The notes under the pieces: model-generated
Told to the model about the DNA's origin: nothing
Databases searched by the model: none
The model's input: the letters and a program-made list of their open reading frames with translations, nothing else
Translations under genes and position numbers: made by a program
Part shown: positions 30,079-40,286 of the stretch, one piece after another
How the letters are laid out: each line of letters begins with the position of its first letter
How positions within the stretch are numbered: position 1 is the first letter of the stretch
Assembly: GCA_023213395.1 (NCBI GenBank)
Contig: CM041465.1
Span: 93,627,741 to 93,691,740, forward strand
Origin: Cycas panzhihuaensis
Taxonomy: Eukaryota; Cycadophyta
Direction: 5' to 3'
DNA length: 64,000 bases

Positions 30079-30866
30079 TTGGATCTACTACAAAGGTTTA
30101 GAATGATAGACTGTAAACCATTGGCAACCCCAATAAAAACTGTAATTAAACTATCTAAGATGGATGACTCTACCTCAGTTAATCCAACTTTCTATAGACA
30201 ACTCATTAACAATTTAATATATTTGGCATCTACCCAACCAAATATAACACACTTAGTCAGTGTTGTATCTAAGTTCATGTAGGATCCAAAGACCTCTCAC
30301 TGGAAAGATACTAAGAGAATCCTTAGATACCTTAAAGCAACTCTAGACTTTAGGTTATATTACAAAGCTATCTCTAAATTTAAATTGATTGGCTATAAAG
30401 ATTCAGATTGGGCAGGTGATGTTGATGATAAAAAGTCTATAATAAGTTATATATTTAGTATGGGATCAACAATAGTAGCTTGGAGTACAAAGAAGTAAAA
30501 TACAGTCTCCTTATCCATAGCAGAGGAAGAATATCAAGCAGTAGTTATAGGAGCATGTGAGTTAGTATGGCTAAGAAGACTATTATAGGATTTCCAGATC
30601 AAGCAACAAGGTCCCACTAGAATTTGGTGTGATAATCAAAGCACTATCCAAATGGCTAAAAATCTAATATTCCATAGTAGAATAAAACATATTGAGACTC
30701 AACACCACTTCATTCGAGAACTTACACAAGCAGAAGAGATCGAGTTAACTTATTATAGCACCGAAGATCAGACAACATACATTGTTACAAAGGCTTTGGG
30801 AAAGATCATATTCCATAAGTTTAGAGAAAATTTAGGAGTCATCCACATTGGGGTTATGGGGGAGAA
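30079..30866 (+). pseudogene. pol: Copia A2 RNase H, broken, and polypurine tract
   Basis: RT-RNase H connection (FYRQLINNLIYLASTQPNI), KDSDWAGDVDDKKS (near 30396), EEEYQAVVIGACELVWL (near 30520), IWCDNQSTIQMAKN (near 30620) and KHIETQHHFIRE (near 30690). Stops replace Gln at several places. The tract TATGGGGGAGAA at 30855-30866 ends the internal region. Confidence 0.85.
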
Positions 30867-31179
30867 TATTGGGATAAACCCTAATGTGTTTGAAGAGCCA
30901 TGCACCTAGGGCCCCTCAAAGGCACCTTTGAGGCCCCCTAAGGCACCTAGAGCCTACCAATAGCTGCCAAAGGGACCTAGAGCCGAGACAATATTATTAA
31001 GGTATGTGTAATGATTATTAAATGTTATTTTTTAATATTATTTAAATATTTTGTTAGCTAACATGTAGGTCAAGTTGATGGCACTTTCCACCTTTCCAAA
31101 TATCTATTTAAGGGGTGGGAATACCTCCTTAATGTTTTTTGACACTGCCATTATTGGAAATACTTTGTTAATTAAAAAA
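30867..31179 (+). repeat. 3' LTR of copia A2 (about 313 bp)
   Basis: It begins TATTGGGATAAACCC (TG changed to TA) and matches 22654-22928 up to about 31157. The last 22 bases do not match the 5' LTR, and copia B RNase H resumes at 31181. Confidence 0.82.
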
Positions 31180-31560
31180 TGTGGTCACTATAAAGTCTTG
31201 CTCTGCCCTCTGTGACCTACACTTCCATGCCAAAAAGTGCTATAACTTGTCTTTTATTCATCTAGCTAGCTACACCACCATAAAGGGTAAAAAATACTTG
31301 CTTGTAGATCTTCTGCTATCAAGATCTCCAACTTAATCAACATAAAAAAAAACTCTCGGGTTCACTATTCTACACTCCATGGGATCTCCTTGACAACAGA
31401 TTCTATAGTCTAATGTACCTCACAGATACCTAAAAATCCTTTCCACAGACACCCAATACTCCATGCCTGCTAACTACTTTGACTGCATGGCTAATGTCTG
31501 GTTGAGTGCAAATCATCACATACATCAGGCTACCAATAGTACTAGCATAAGGGATAAATG
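31180..31560 (-). pseudogene. pol: Copia B RNase H, proximal half
   Basis: Minus-strand frame: STIGSLMYV (near 31540), CTQPDISHAVKVVS (31510-31470) and VGDLDSRRSTSKYF (31345-31300), then FIVTT directly at the copia A2 border, which corresponds to ALSTT of relatives. A stop and two shifts occur. Confidence 0.82.
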
Positions 31561-32400
31561 CCATGTCTTCAACTTCTTAGTGAGTCTTTGGGCATTGTTC
31601 AACTGATAATTTTAAACCAATAGGAAGAGGAATATTAACTAGTTTACTATCATGCAACCTAAACTGTTGCAATATTATCTCAATGTACTGTCTTTGGCTA
31701 AGTTAAATCTTCCTATTTTTCCTATACCTTTTAATCTCAATTCCCAAAATAAAATATGCAGCACTAAGGTGCTTCATCACAAAGTGAGATGCTAGTTGGT
31801 CTTTCATAAGTTGGTTCATTTCTTTACTATTACCAACTAAAAGTATGTCATCAATATATAAATCTAGAATAGCAAAATAATCACCAACCTACTTATAATA
31901 AACGCAATGATTTACTTTATTATGCATAAATCCATCTACCAACATATGTGAATCAAAATTTTGATACCACATCCTTAGTGACTATTTCAAATTGTATAAT
32001 GACTTCTTTAACTTGCATACCATATTGTCCTTCCCTGCAACTTCAAACCCTTTAGGATACAACATATACATTTCTTCCTTGAGGTCACCATAAAGAAATG
32101 TAGTCTTCATATCGATTTGATCCACCTCAAGGTCATAGGTAGCTACTACAACTAATAAAAATCTAATTGAAGCAACTTTTGTAATAGGAGAAAATACCTC
32201 ACCAAAATCTATTCCCTTGACCTTTGAATAACCCTTTGCTACTAAGTGATATTTGTACTTTTCCATAGTACCATCTACACAGAACTTCTTCTTAAAGATC
32301 CATTTATTATCAACAGGTTTTCTGCCATCAGGTAGATGCACCAAATCTCACATATTATCTTTGTCCAAGGCCATCATTTTTCCTACATGGCTTTCATCTA
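31561..32400 (-). pseudogene. pol: Copia B reverse transcriptase
   Basis: Open part 32344-31982 (minus): DNKWIFKKKFCVDGTMEKYK, LVAKGYSKVKGIDFGEVFSP and DQIDMKTTFLYGDLKEEMYM. The catalytic site reads LYIDDILLVGNS with YIDD at 31858-31847. Most motifs are intact; few stops, so the RT is the best-kept part of copia B. Confidence 0.88.
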
Positions 32401-32700
32401 GAGTTGTCTCTCTTTTGACTCTAGAGCCTCCCGAATAGTACCTGGATCACCATCTGTAGCAGATAAAACATAAGAGGAGCAATGAAAGTCTTCAAGAATA
32501 TACCTATCAGGTTGTCTTCTCTCACAAGTTGATCTCCTCAAGATGTAGGGTTCTTGAGGTTGAGCTACCTGTATAACTGGTCCTTCCTCTTTAGTTGACT
32601 TATATTTTGATGCAGAATCTTCATCTCTTACTTCAAATTATACCTTCTTAGAGTGTTTCTCCTTTAGTTCTTCATCCTACTTTAGAGACTTAAACTCCTC
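32401..32700 (-). other. Copia B integrase-RT linker
   Basis: Minus-strand frames give QPQEPYILRRSTCERRQPDR near 32560-32500, the Arg-rich linker normally found before RVT_2. Stops interrupt it. Confidence 0.65.
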
Positions 32701-33560
32701 TCTAAAGACAACATCACCACTATACACAACCTTTTATGTTTCAAGGTTATAAAGCTTATACCCTTTAACACCATCACTATAGCTAATGAAATTAGTCTTT
32801 TATGCTTTAAAACTAAGCTTAATCCTTTGTTGTTTAGGAATATGCACAAAAGCTTCACAACCAAAAACTCTAAGATGACCAAGAGATGGTTTCTTACCAA
32901 ACCATACTTTTTCAAGTGTTTTATATACTAAGGCAGTTTTTAGTGATCTGTTTATCAGGTAGCTTACAATCATGATAGCCTTTACCTAGAATTTCTTCTC
33001 TAATATAGTAGCATTAAGCATATTTATTAATCTCTCTAGTAAGGTCTTATTCATCCTTTTAGCAACTTCGTTCTACTATGATGTATAGGGAATTATCTTT
33101 TGCCTTGTTATCCTATACTACTTACAGAACTACTTAAACTCCTTTAAGTAAAACTCTCCTCCATTATTCGTCCTTAATACCTTGATCTTCTTGTCACTCT
33201 GATTCTCGAACAAGGCCTTAATTTTTTTGAATTTATTGAAGAATTTAAACTTTTGCTTGAGAGAGTATAACCATATCTTTCTTAAGAAATCATCTATGAA
33301 TGAGATAAAGTATTTGGACCCACCCAATGAGGGTACATCAACAGGTCCAAAAACACCACTATATACCAATTGTAGAATACCCTTTTCTTACTTTGATCTT
33401 AAAGGAAAACTAACTTGATTATATTTGCCATACATACAATGCTCATAGAAATCAAAACTAAATAAGCCATTAATTCCATAGATGTCTTCTGATATTCCTT
33501 TAGAGAATAAATCATGGAGACCTTTCTCTTTAATATGGCTCAATCCCTAATGCCACAACA
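32701..33560 (-). pseudogene. pol: Copia B integrase, catalytic residues lost
   Basis: Open piece 33369-33130: YSGVFGPVDVPSLGGSKYF, SFIDDFLRKIW and LRTNNGGEFYL; then NEVAKRMNKTL near 33060 and KTLEKVWFGKKPSLGHLRVF at 32915-32850. In copia integrases the three catalytic acids are Asp (TDVCGP), Asp (TDNGGEF) and Glu (NGVAERMN). Here these positions are Gly, Asn and Lys, each one base change away. Confidence 0.85.
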
Positions 33561-34080
33561 TAATTTCATTAGCAAGTGATATTTAAGTCCCATCTTTATT
33601 ATTGCTACTTTTTGTAATAGTTGGACTATAGCTTCCAGCACATACTGTACTTATATCAAGCTTGTATAGTGTTCCAAATCAGACCCCTCTTGCTAATACT
33701 GTTGCTCCTTGAAGCATTCTATAATTGTCTTTATTAAAGATCACTTCTATTCTTGCATCACCTAATTGACTGACAAACAATAGATTCATAGATAAACTGG
33801 GAATATAACTTACATTAGGGATAATTTTAACCCTTCCATCCCCAAATTAAACCTTTACCCTTCCACGATCCATAATTTTATATGGGTAATGATCCCTAAG
33901 AAATACCTCACCTCCATCAATCCTTGTATATTCACAAAACTAGTCCCTATGGGGAGTAACATGAAGTGAAGCACCAAAGTCAATTAACCAAGACTCAACT
34001 CTTGAAAACTTACCTAGGGTTTCCAAATAAACATCACTACCAGCTTTATCAAAGGATTTTGTTATCGTGGAAGAAGTAGC
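33561..34080 (-). pseudogene. pol: Copia B protease and GAG-pre-integrase region
   Basis: SWLIDFGASLHVTPH (near 34000-33955) is the protease active site with Phe in place of the Ser of DSG. NVSYIPSLSMNLLFVSQL and GTLYKLDI follow. EIMLWH*GLSHI (near 33555) carries the zinc-site His. Stops are present. Confidence 0.8.
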
Positions 34081-34099
34081 TTCAAGTGACTTTCCCTTA

Positions 34100-34866
34100 T
34101 CAACCTTGACTCAATACTGGCTCTTTATATAGCCAACCTTCCCACATCTCCTACATACCAAAGGTTCTCTACTTGGAGATTTAGATTTTCCTTTGGATTT
34201 GGGCCATCTATTCCTAGGCCTTTATTGGTCATGATCCAATATTTGACCTCTCACTACTAATGCTTCTTTTAAATAATCCTTAGAAGATTTTTGCCTTATC
34301 TCTTCTAAAAGTAGAGTAGTAACAACATCATCAAATTTTAGGGTGGCAATAGTCATGCTGCTAATCGTCATCACAAAATTATCCCAGGAATTATGAAGTA
34401 AATATAATAGGATAATACACTTGTCTTCTTCAAACATTGTTATCCCAACTAAAACAAGTTGGCTCACCATGGTATTAAATGCAGTGAGATGATCTATAAC
34501 TGCATCTCCATCACTCATCTTGAGTGAATATAGCTTTTTCCAAAGAAATATCTTATTAACCAGGGACTTTGTTTGATACAAAGCCTCTAACTTTCTCCAC
34601 AGATCTTTGGTCGTAGACTCTATGGCAACATTTAACAATACCATATCTGAAAGGCATAACCTTATCAAATTGATTACCTTTCAATCAAGCTTCTTCTAGT
34701 CTTCATCACCCATAATTGTAGGCTTTGTTCCTGCTACAATGATCCATTGATCATTCTTGACTAGGATATCTTCCATCCTTAGCTTCCATAGCCCAAAGTT
34801 CTAGCCATTAAACTTTTCAATCTCCATCTTTGTAGTGCTTTCCATGATCTTTGCACTCAAGTTCAT
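34100..34866 (-). pseudogene. gag: Copia B gag, broken
   Basis: The start MNLSAKIMESTTKMEIEKF (34866) leads to LWKLRMEDILVKNDQW, then the open UBN2 capsid part 34668-34222 (MIRLCLSDMVLLNVA, LEALYQTKSLVNKIFLWKKLY, DHLTAFNTMVSQL). The knuckle near 34170-34130 reads CRRCGKVGYIKSQY, so His and last Cys of CCHC are both Tyr. Stops lie at former Gln and Trp codons. Confidence 0.86.
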
Positions 34867-34916
34867 TGCAGAAGGCTCTCACTTACCAAATGGATTCCCA
34901 CAGAACTAAAACCCTT

Positions 34917-34929
34917 AGCTCCAATACCA
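34917..34929 (-). other. Primer-binding site of copia B
   Basis: On the minus strand TGGTATTGGAGCT lies two bases after the 5' LTR, resembling the initiator-Met-tRNA site TGGTATCAGAGC of plant copia elements. Confidence 0.75.
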
Positions 34930-34931
34930 AA

Positions 34932-35394
34932 TGAAGAGAAAATATAACCACAAAAGTAATGTAATAACAGAACTTTAAACCATGTAAAGAATAAAATAAC
35001 ATAAACAAACCAAACACTCAACAAAGAATACTAAGAGATTTAGGTCTAAGTATAGATCTTTTATTAATCTAAGTAATAGCTAAAGAATTATAGAGATTAA
35101 TAAACCCTAACTCTTCTCCTCAACTCATCCACCACATTATCATGTTACATGTGTCATTTCAAAAGAATATATAGACATAATATTATAAGATACTACCTTA
35201 CAATTTTACAATACAATGGGCATAAACCATGGGTCAATAAAAGACCCCTATAAGACACCCAAAAATGTTTTTTGAGGGATTTTGCCCCCGAAACCCTACC
35301 TGGGGGGCTACTAGCCCCCCAAAGCCCCATAAAGGGGCTTGGGTGTAATGCCTATACCCATGTAATACTTACAAAGTGTTCAACATATCTAATA
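34932..35394 (-). repeat. 5' LTR of copia B (463 bp)
   Basis: Matches 21802-22271. On the plus strand it runs TGAAGAGAAAATATAACC to CTAATA, followed directly by the ATAAG duplication. It has a 9-bp perfect inverted repeat, GGGGGGCTACTAGCCCCCC, at 35302-35320. Confidence 0.9.
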
Positions 35395-35399
35395 ATAAG
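35395..35399. repeat. Target site duplication ATAAG of copia B, right copy
   Basis: Exact match to 21797-21801. Chromovirus integrase resumes here on the minus strand (SMDFIIGLSKSDGKDVILI). Confidence 0.88.
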
Positions 35400-35990
35400 G
35401 ATTACATCTTTTCCATCTGATTTGGATAATCCTATAATAAAATCCATGGATATCTCTTTTAATCTTTGATCAAGTATAAGTAGAGGCTATAGTAGTTTAG
35501 GGATCTTGGTGGTTTCAATTTTATACCTTTGGCTTATTTTATAATGGGTGACCTAGCTTTTTGTATCTTATTTAAGCCCATTCCAATAAAGGGATTATTA
35601 AATCCTTTGATATATTTTTTGGAACCTAAAGTGACTAATTTTAGGTGATTATAAGTATCATAGAGAATCCTTTCTTTAAGCTTGGATTATAGGCTTAAAT
35701 ATAATCTATTTTTATACTATAAGGTATTTGTTAATAATGAAAACTCTATATGACTATCTTGGTCTTCTTTGAGAACCTGAATCATTTATTAGGTCCCTAT
35801 GTCTTGCTCCCATTCTTTGAGAGCTTCTTAAATGTAAGAAGGGATAATAGATATAACAGTGCATTATGTGGGTTCCTCTTCTTTTCTAGAAATAACATCA
35901 ATTACAACATTCTCCATCCTCTTTTTATAAATGATTTTAAAATTGAACCCTTACATTTTAGATAACTATTTCTACTGCTCCTTAAAGGCT
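35400..35990 (-). pseudogene. pol: Chromovirus integrase, N-terminal half
   Basis: Minus strand: a decayed zinc-binding part near 35700-35540, then EISMDFIIGLSKSDGKDV ending at the copia B site. MDFI contains the first catalytic Asp. The rest of the enzyme is at 20801-21796. Frames are broken upstream. Confidence 0.75.
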
Positions 35991-36990
35991 ACCTTTTGGT
36001 CTAAAAAGTATTTTAGACTATCACGATCAGCTTTTATCTTAAATTATACCCTAAGAAGGTATTAGTGTTATTTCCTAACTAAATGTAAAATAACTATCAT
36101 TTCCTTTTTATAGGTGGACTTACCTAAGTCCCTTAATTATAGCTTTCATCTCTTAAAAGCTAGGGGTCATCTTTCTTGTATGAGTATCACTCTTAACCTA
36201 TATCCTGAGGTATCACATTTAATAGTAAATATTTCTTTAAAGATGGGTGTTACTAACATGGCTTTAGTAGTCATGGCTTCTTTTAGTGTTAGAAAGGCTT
36301 CACTTATAATCTCTATCCATTAGAAAGAGTTCTTCTTTAAAAACTATGTTAGGGGTGTTATTAAACATACCCCTTAACAATCTTTTGGTAGTATCCTATC
36401 AATCCTAGGAATCCCTAGAGACCTTTAATATCTGTAGATTGGGGCCAATTTTATATAGTAATAATCTTTTTTAGGTCAACCTTTACTCTATCTTGAGAGA
36501 TGATGTGCCCCAAGTATTATATCTCCTTCTTTCTAGAATTGCATTTAGATTTTTTGACTTATAGTTGGTTGTCTTCTAATAATTTCAAGGTCTTATCCAT
36601 ATGTTAAAGATGTTCTTCAACTATCTAACTATATATGAGAATGTCATCCAGAAAGACCAAGATAAACTTCCTCAAGTATAGATAAAAGATTTTATTCATA
36701 AGTCCTTGGAATGTGGTTGGTAAATTAGTAAGGCCAAAGTGCATGACCAATAATTCATAGTGATCTTCATTGGTATGAAAGGTTATTTTGCACACATCGT
36801 TTGTCTTGTTTAATAACCTAATCAAAGATCCAAAGATGTAAATATAGTTGCACCATTTAATTCATCCAGTAATTCTTCAATTACTAGAATAGAGAATTTG
36901 TCCTTGATTATATTTTTGTTCGACTCCCTATAATCAATATATATCCAGATAAGCCATCCATTTTTCTGACTAGTATAGTTAGGGCAAGAA
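35991..36990 (-). pseudogene. pol: Chromovirus reverse transcriptase and RNase H
   Basis: The open piece 36825-36625 has [28 protein letters not shown] and FLDDILIYS with the catalytic Asp pair intact (36657-36637). Downstream, DRDSLKYFLDQK near 36045-36000 is the RNase H block. Stops and shifts separate these pieces. Upstream, near 36950, decayed N-terminal RT is seen. Confidence 0.82.
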
Positions 36991-37417
36991 AGGCACTTTT
37001 ACTTTCTTAGATGAACCCTACATCTAGAAATTCATGTACCAACCTTTTAATTTTACTCTTTTATTAGTATAGATACTCATATGGTTGTATGTTAAATAGG
37101 TGACTCCTAATGACAATCTCAATGGCATGATCCTTATCTTATTGAGGATGGTTGAGTAGAACTTCTTGTAATTCTAGTAATAGGTGATTATTATAAGTTG
37201 GATCTTCTTTAATTAGTTACTGTTAACCTATGATTTCATAGCATCTTATAATTAGCCATATCCCTCTCTTTTGTATTAACTTCTTCATCTTATATAAGTT
37301 GATGACTTGTGATAGTAGTAGGGTGATTCTATTAAATCGATACTCTTGACCTTATGAGTTGAATCAAATAAATAACTCTTATAGGTTAAGTTGAATGGTG
37401 CTAATTGTCTTAAATTA

Positions 37418-37660
37418 TTAAACTCCTAAAACTATATCAACACCTCTGACGAGGATTATAAACACTATAGTGGATAAATAATACTCCCTCATGGTGAGGC
37501 AGATATTATGGCATTTCTCACCATAGGATAATATTCCCCCATTAACAACCATGACTTGGAAGTTCATTACTATATATACAAAATAATTAAACTCTTTGGC
37601 TAGTTTTCTATTAATGAAATTATAGGTGCTTCTTGAGTCAATCAAGATAACTACTCACTT
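37418..37660 (-). pseudogene. pol: Chromovirus aspartic protease
   Basis: The minus-strand frame from 37645 (75 aa) opens MIDSRSTYNFINRKLAKEF, the active site of gypsy proteases (usually IDSGSTHNFI, here Arg for Gly), and ends DIVLGV, the C-terminal block. Length is near normal for the domain. Confidence 0.8.
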
Positions 37661-37849
37661 TTTTTTGATATACCCAATGATTTTTAGGGTCTAAAAAGTT
37701 GTAATTCCATTTATTGTAGGGATTGAAATGGTTACAATATCTTTATCATCATCTACTAGTGATTCTAAAGATTTTGGAACATTTTTATGTGGTTGTTCTG
37801 AAATATTTTCTTCCTCCTGTTCCTTATCCTATGTGTCATTAATGATAAA

Positions 37850-39950
37850 TAATCATCTTTTAGAATATTGATGGTCCTTGTGCTATATTTTATCGCATCT
37901 AAAACACAACTATTTTTCCCTATTCTTATTTAACTTCTTACGTGGCCATTCATCAAACAGTTAGTGAGTGTGACATAACTAAGACATGTGAAGCATGTGA
38001 TGGTATTCTTTTATCTACATATGGTCACATGGATTATTAGGATACCTTATTTTTTACTTCAATATGTTATGATAGTCTTATGACTTATGTGAATTATGTA
38101 GGATTCAAGAGACAGAGTTCATACTTAATCTTATCTTGAACTCCACTAATGTATGATTTAAATATTTGTTCCTCACTCAGGTTCTCAACCTATGTGGGGA
38201 GGTGTAAGTATGTAGAAAGGTACTCAAATGTTGTCATATTATGTCTCAAAGTCCTTAACAAATTAGTCCCAATTATAATTAAGTCCATTGACCTTCTTCT
38301 TCACCCGCTAGTATGACTGGTATGGCTTAGATTCTATATGTAGAGAGACTATTGATATCTTTTTATCTTTTGGGACTTAGTAAAGGGCAAAGTATTGTTC
38401 CATTTGTAACACCCAAGTTCAAACATTAACATCATTGAATTTTTTAAGCTCTACTTTTAGAAGAAAGGTTACCCTCCCTCATATGTTGTCAGTGGTCATC
38501 ATCCATGCCATTGTTATTATACCCTTGTTGATGTGTATCATCCAAATCAAGTTTCTTCTTTCCTTTATGGTGGTAGTCTTCATATTTAACTTAATTATCC
38601 TTATTGGTAAAAAAATTCTCCAATAAGCCAACCATATCAGATACTTGAATGGCCTGATTATATACCATGTGTTATACATATTAAAGCTTGATATTTGTTT
38701 CTCTACTTAATGAGACAATTACATCATTGAGTTCAATGCCCTAATTAGGGTTGATTTTGGGGGTTATTTTACTTCCCAACTTTAACTCAATGTTGTCTTA
38801 TGAGTATGGGTTCTTAAGGAGGTTAGGCCCTTAATGAATGTCTTTAGACTATTGTTCCATTGGTTTTAGATTTTTCTTTTTTTTTCCTAAAAAAATAATT
38901 TTTGTAAAAGGTCTAAAATCATGAATAATTTTTTTTTTAATAAGGGGACTTGGCCAATCAAGCTATAGAAGAAGGAATTATGGGTGATTTATGTAGTTTT
39001 ATGGATCTCTTAGTTTGGTGTGAGCCCTTGGAAAGTCAATATTAATCACTTAGGCTAAGAACTAGCAACTACTATGAGAGGGGATTTCATTTAGAATGAT
39101 GATATATATGTCTACAACTAAAATCGGAGGCAATCTAAGCAATGGTTGAGAATATGTAGCCAAAATACGATAAATTATAAATTTATAGTTTTTAGTTATT
39201 TGAAGCAAAATTTTTCTCGAAGCTATCAAGGATAAAATTATCCAAAATGGTGTTTTAGATAGGCTTGTAAAATTTTAGGTAAATTAAATCTTTCAAGAGA
39301 GAGATATGGCCAAATGAATAAATTTTCTTAAACTTTTTTTTTATTCCTAAACATAGGTAAACAGAGGAACTTAAAATTGACAATTTAAATGGAGTTAGTT
39401 TTTATATCAACTATGACAATTATGAATGCTTAATTTTATAAGCCTATTAATAAACCTTTTTATAGGAGTTTGAGACAAGTAGCTTTGTGGTACTAACTAC
39501 TAACCACTACACTACAGGACTTCAATTGTTGAAGGTTTGTCTATTCTAGGAAATAGATTAGACTACCTATAAGGGTCCTCCTCTATACCTATAAGTACAT
39601 AAAGGCTCAACTTTATATATAAGTTGTGTTTGAGGCCTAGGTATCAGGGTTATATTATTTCTCCCTTACTTCATACATTGGATTATGGCTAGGCATGCTT
39701 AGCCAAGAATGACAGATCCTTCACAATATTTATAGACCCCTAGTATAGCATCTCTACCTAATATAATTTACCCACTTATAGTAGTAAATAGAACCAATAT
39801 AATAAAGGATAGTTTCCTAGCAGAGTTATCTATCCTTGAAGAGAATGTAGAAGATAAATAACATAAAATATTAAATTTGATAAGGAAAAGGCTTGAATCT
39901 TCACCAAAAGGAAAAAAAATTCAAAGTTTTGAATCTCTTCCACCTACTTC
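37850..39950 (-). pseudogene. gag: Chromovirus gag region, heavily decayed
   Basis: A knuckle LCFRCDKI*HKDHQY near 37925-37880 is recognisable as a chromovirus CCHC motif with stop and Cys loss. Upstream to the primer-binding site I can see no clean capsid block, only short frames. Its place between LTR and protease makes it gag. Confidence 0.6.
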
Positions 39951-39960
39951 AAGTTTGATT

Positions 39961-39972
39961 GCTTTGATACCA
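39961..39972 (-). other. Primer-binding site of the chromovirus
   Basis: On the minus strand TGGTATCAAAGC, two bases after the 5' LTR, is the initiator-Met-tRNA type site usual for chromoviruses. Confidence 0.82.
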
Positions 39973-39974
39973 CT

Positions 39975-40185
39975 TGTAATGTACTTCATTCTAATAATTA
40001 TAAAATCTTTTAAGAAAGTTAAATCTCCATAAAAAAGTTTGTACAAGTACAAGATCTCTTTGTATTGTTAGGCTACTTTGGAGGGGCAGCGGAGTATACA
40101 TATATATAAGGCAACTAAGGCCACTCATCCCTCTTAACTAATGTATGTAGGATAAATATAATAAGAGATTATTAAAGTGGAAGGA

Positions 40186-40227
<42 letters not shown>

Positions 40228-40286
40228 ATATCAAAGAGAAAAGAGAAAGAAGGTAGATGTATTAAAAAGGTGTCAAGTACATGACA
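39975..40286 (-). repeat. 5' LTR of the chromovirus (312 bp)
   Basis: On the plus strand it runs TGTAATGTACTT to AAGTACATGACA, which form a terminal inverted repeat. It contains a GAA-rich tract (40180-40232) shared with the truncated 3' LTR. The next bases TATTA would be the target duplication; its partner is outside the window. Confidence 0.85.

Larger units (their letters stand above)
22654..31179 (+). mobile_element. Copia A2: plus-strand copia nested in copia B
   Basis: The 5' LTR starts at 22654 (TGTTGGGATAAACCCC) and the 3' LTR at 30867 (TATTGGGATAAACCC). Gag, protease, integrase, RT and RNase H are all recognisable and close to copia A1. The 8.5-kb length is due to a long leader (about 3.6 kb). 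No clean target duplication is found: CTTCT precedes it and AAAAT follows, so the right end may be trimmed. Stops mostly sit at former Trp or Gln codons. Confidence 0.88.
21802..35394 (-). mobile_element. Copia B: minus-strand Ty1/copia element, split by copia A2
   Basis: LTRs 34932-35394 (5') and 21802-22271 (3') flank gag, protease, integrase, RT and RNase H on the minus strand. Without the inserted copia A2 the element is about 5.1 kb, normal for copia. A perfect ATAAG duplication borders it. It belongs to a different copia family from A1/A2: gag begins MNLSAKIMESTTKMEIEKF and the RT site is YIDD. Confidence 0.9.
20652..40286 (-). mobile_element. Chromovirus (Ty3/gypsy with chromodomain), split by nested insertions
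   Basis: Read on the minus strand: 5' LTR 39975-40286, primer-binding site, gag, protease, RT/RNase H, N-terminal integrase, then copia B (21802-35394), then C-terminal integrase and chromodomain, purine tract and a partial 3' LTR (20652-20788). The integrase reads across the copia B insertion and the 5-bp duplication is perfect, so the halves belong together. Tat-P interrupts its 3' LTR; the remaining LTR part should lie left of the window. Decay is heavy. Confidence 0.85.
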
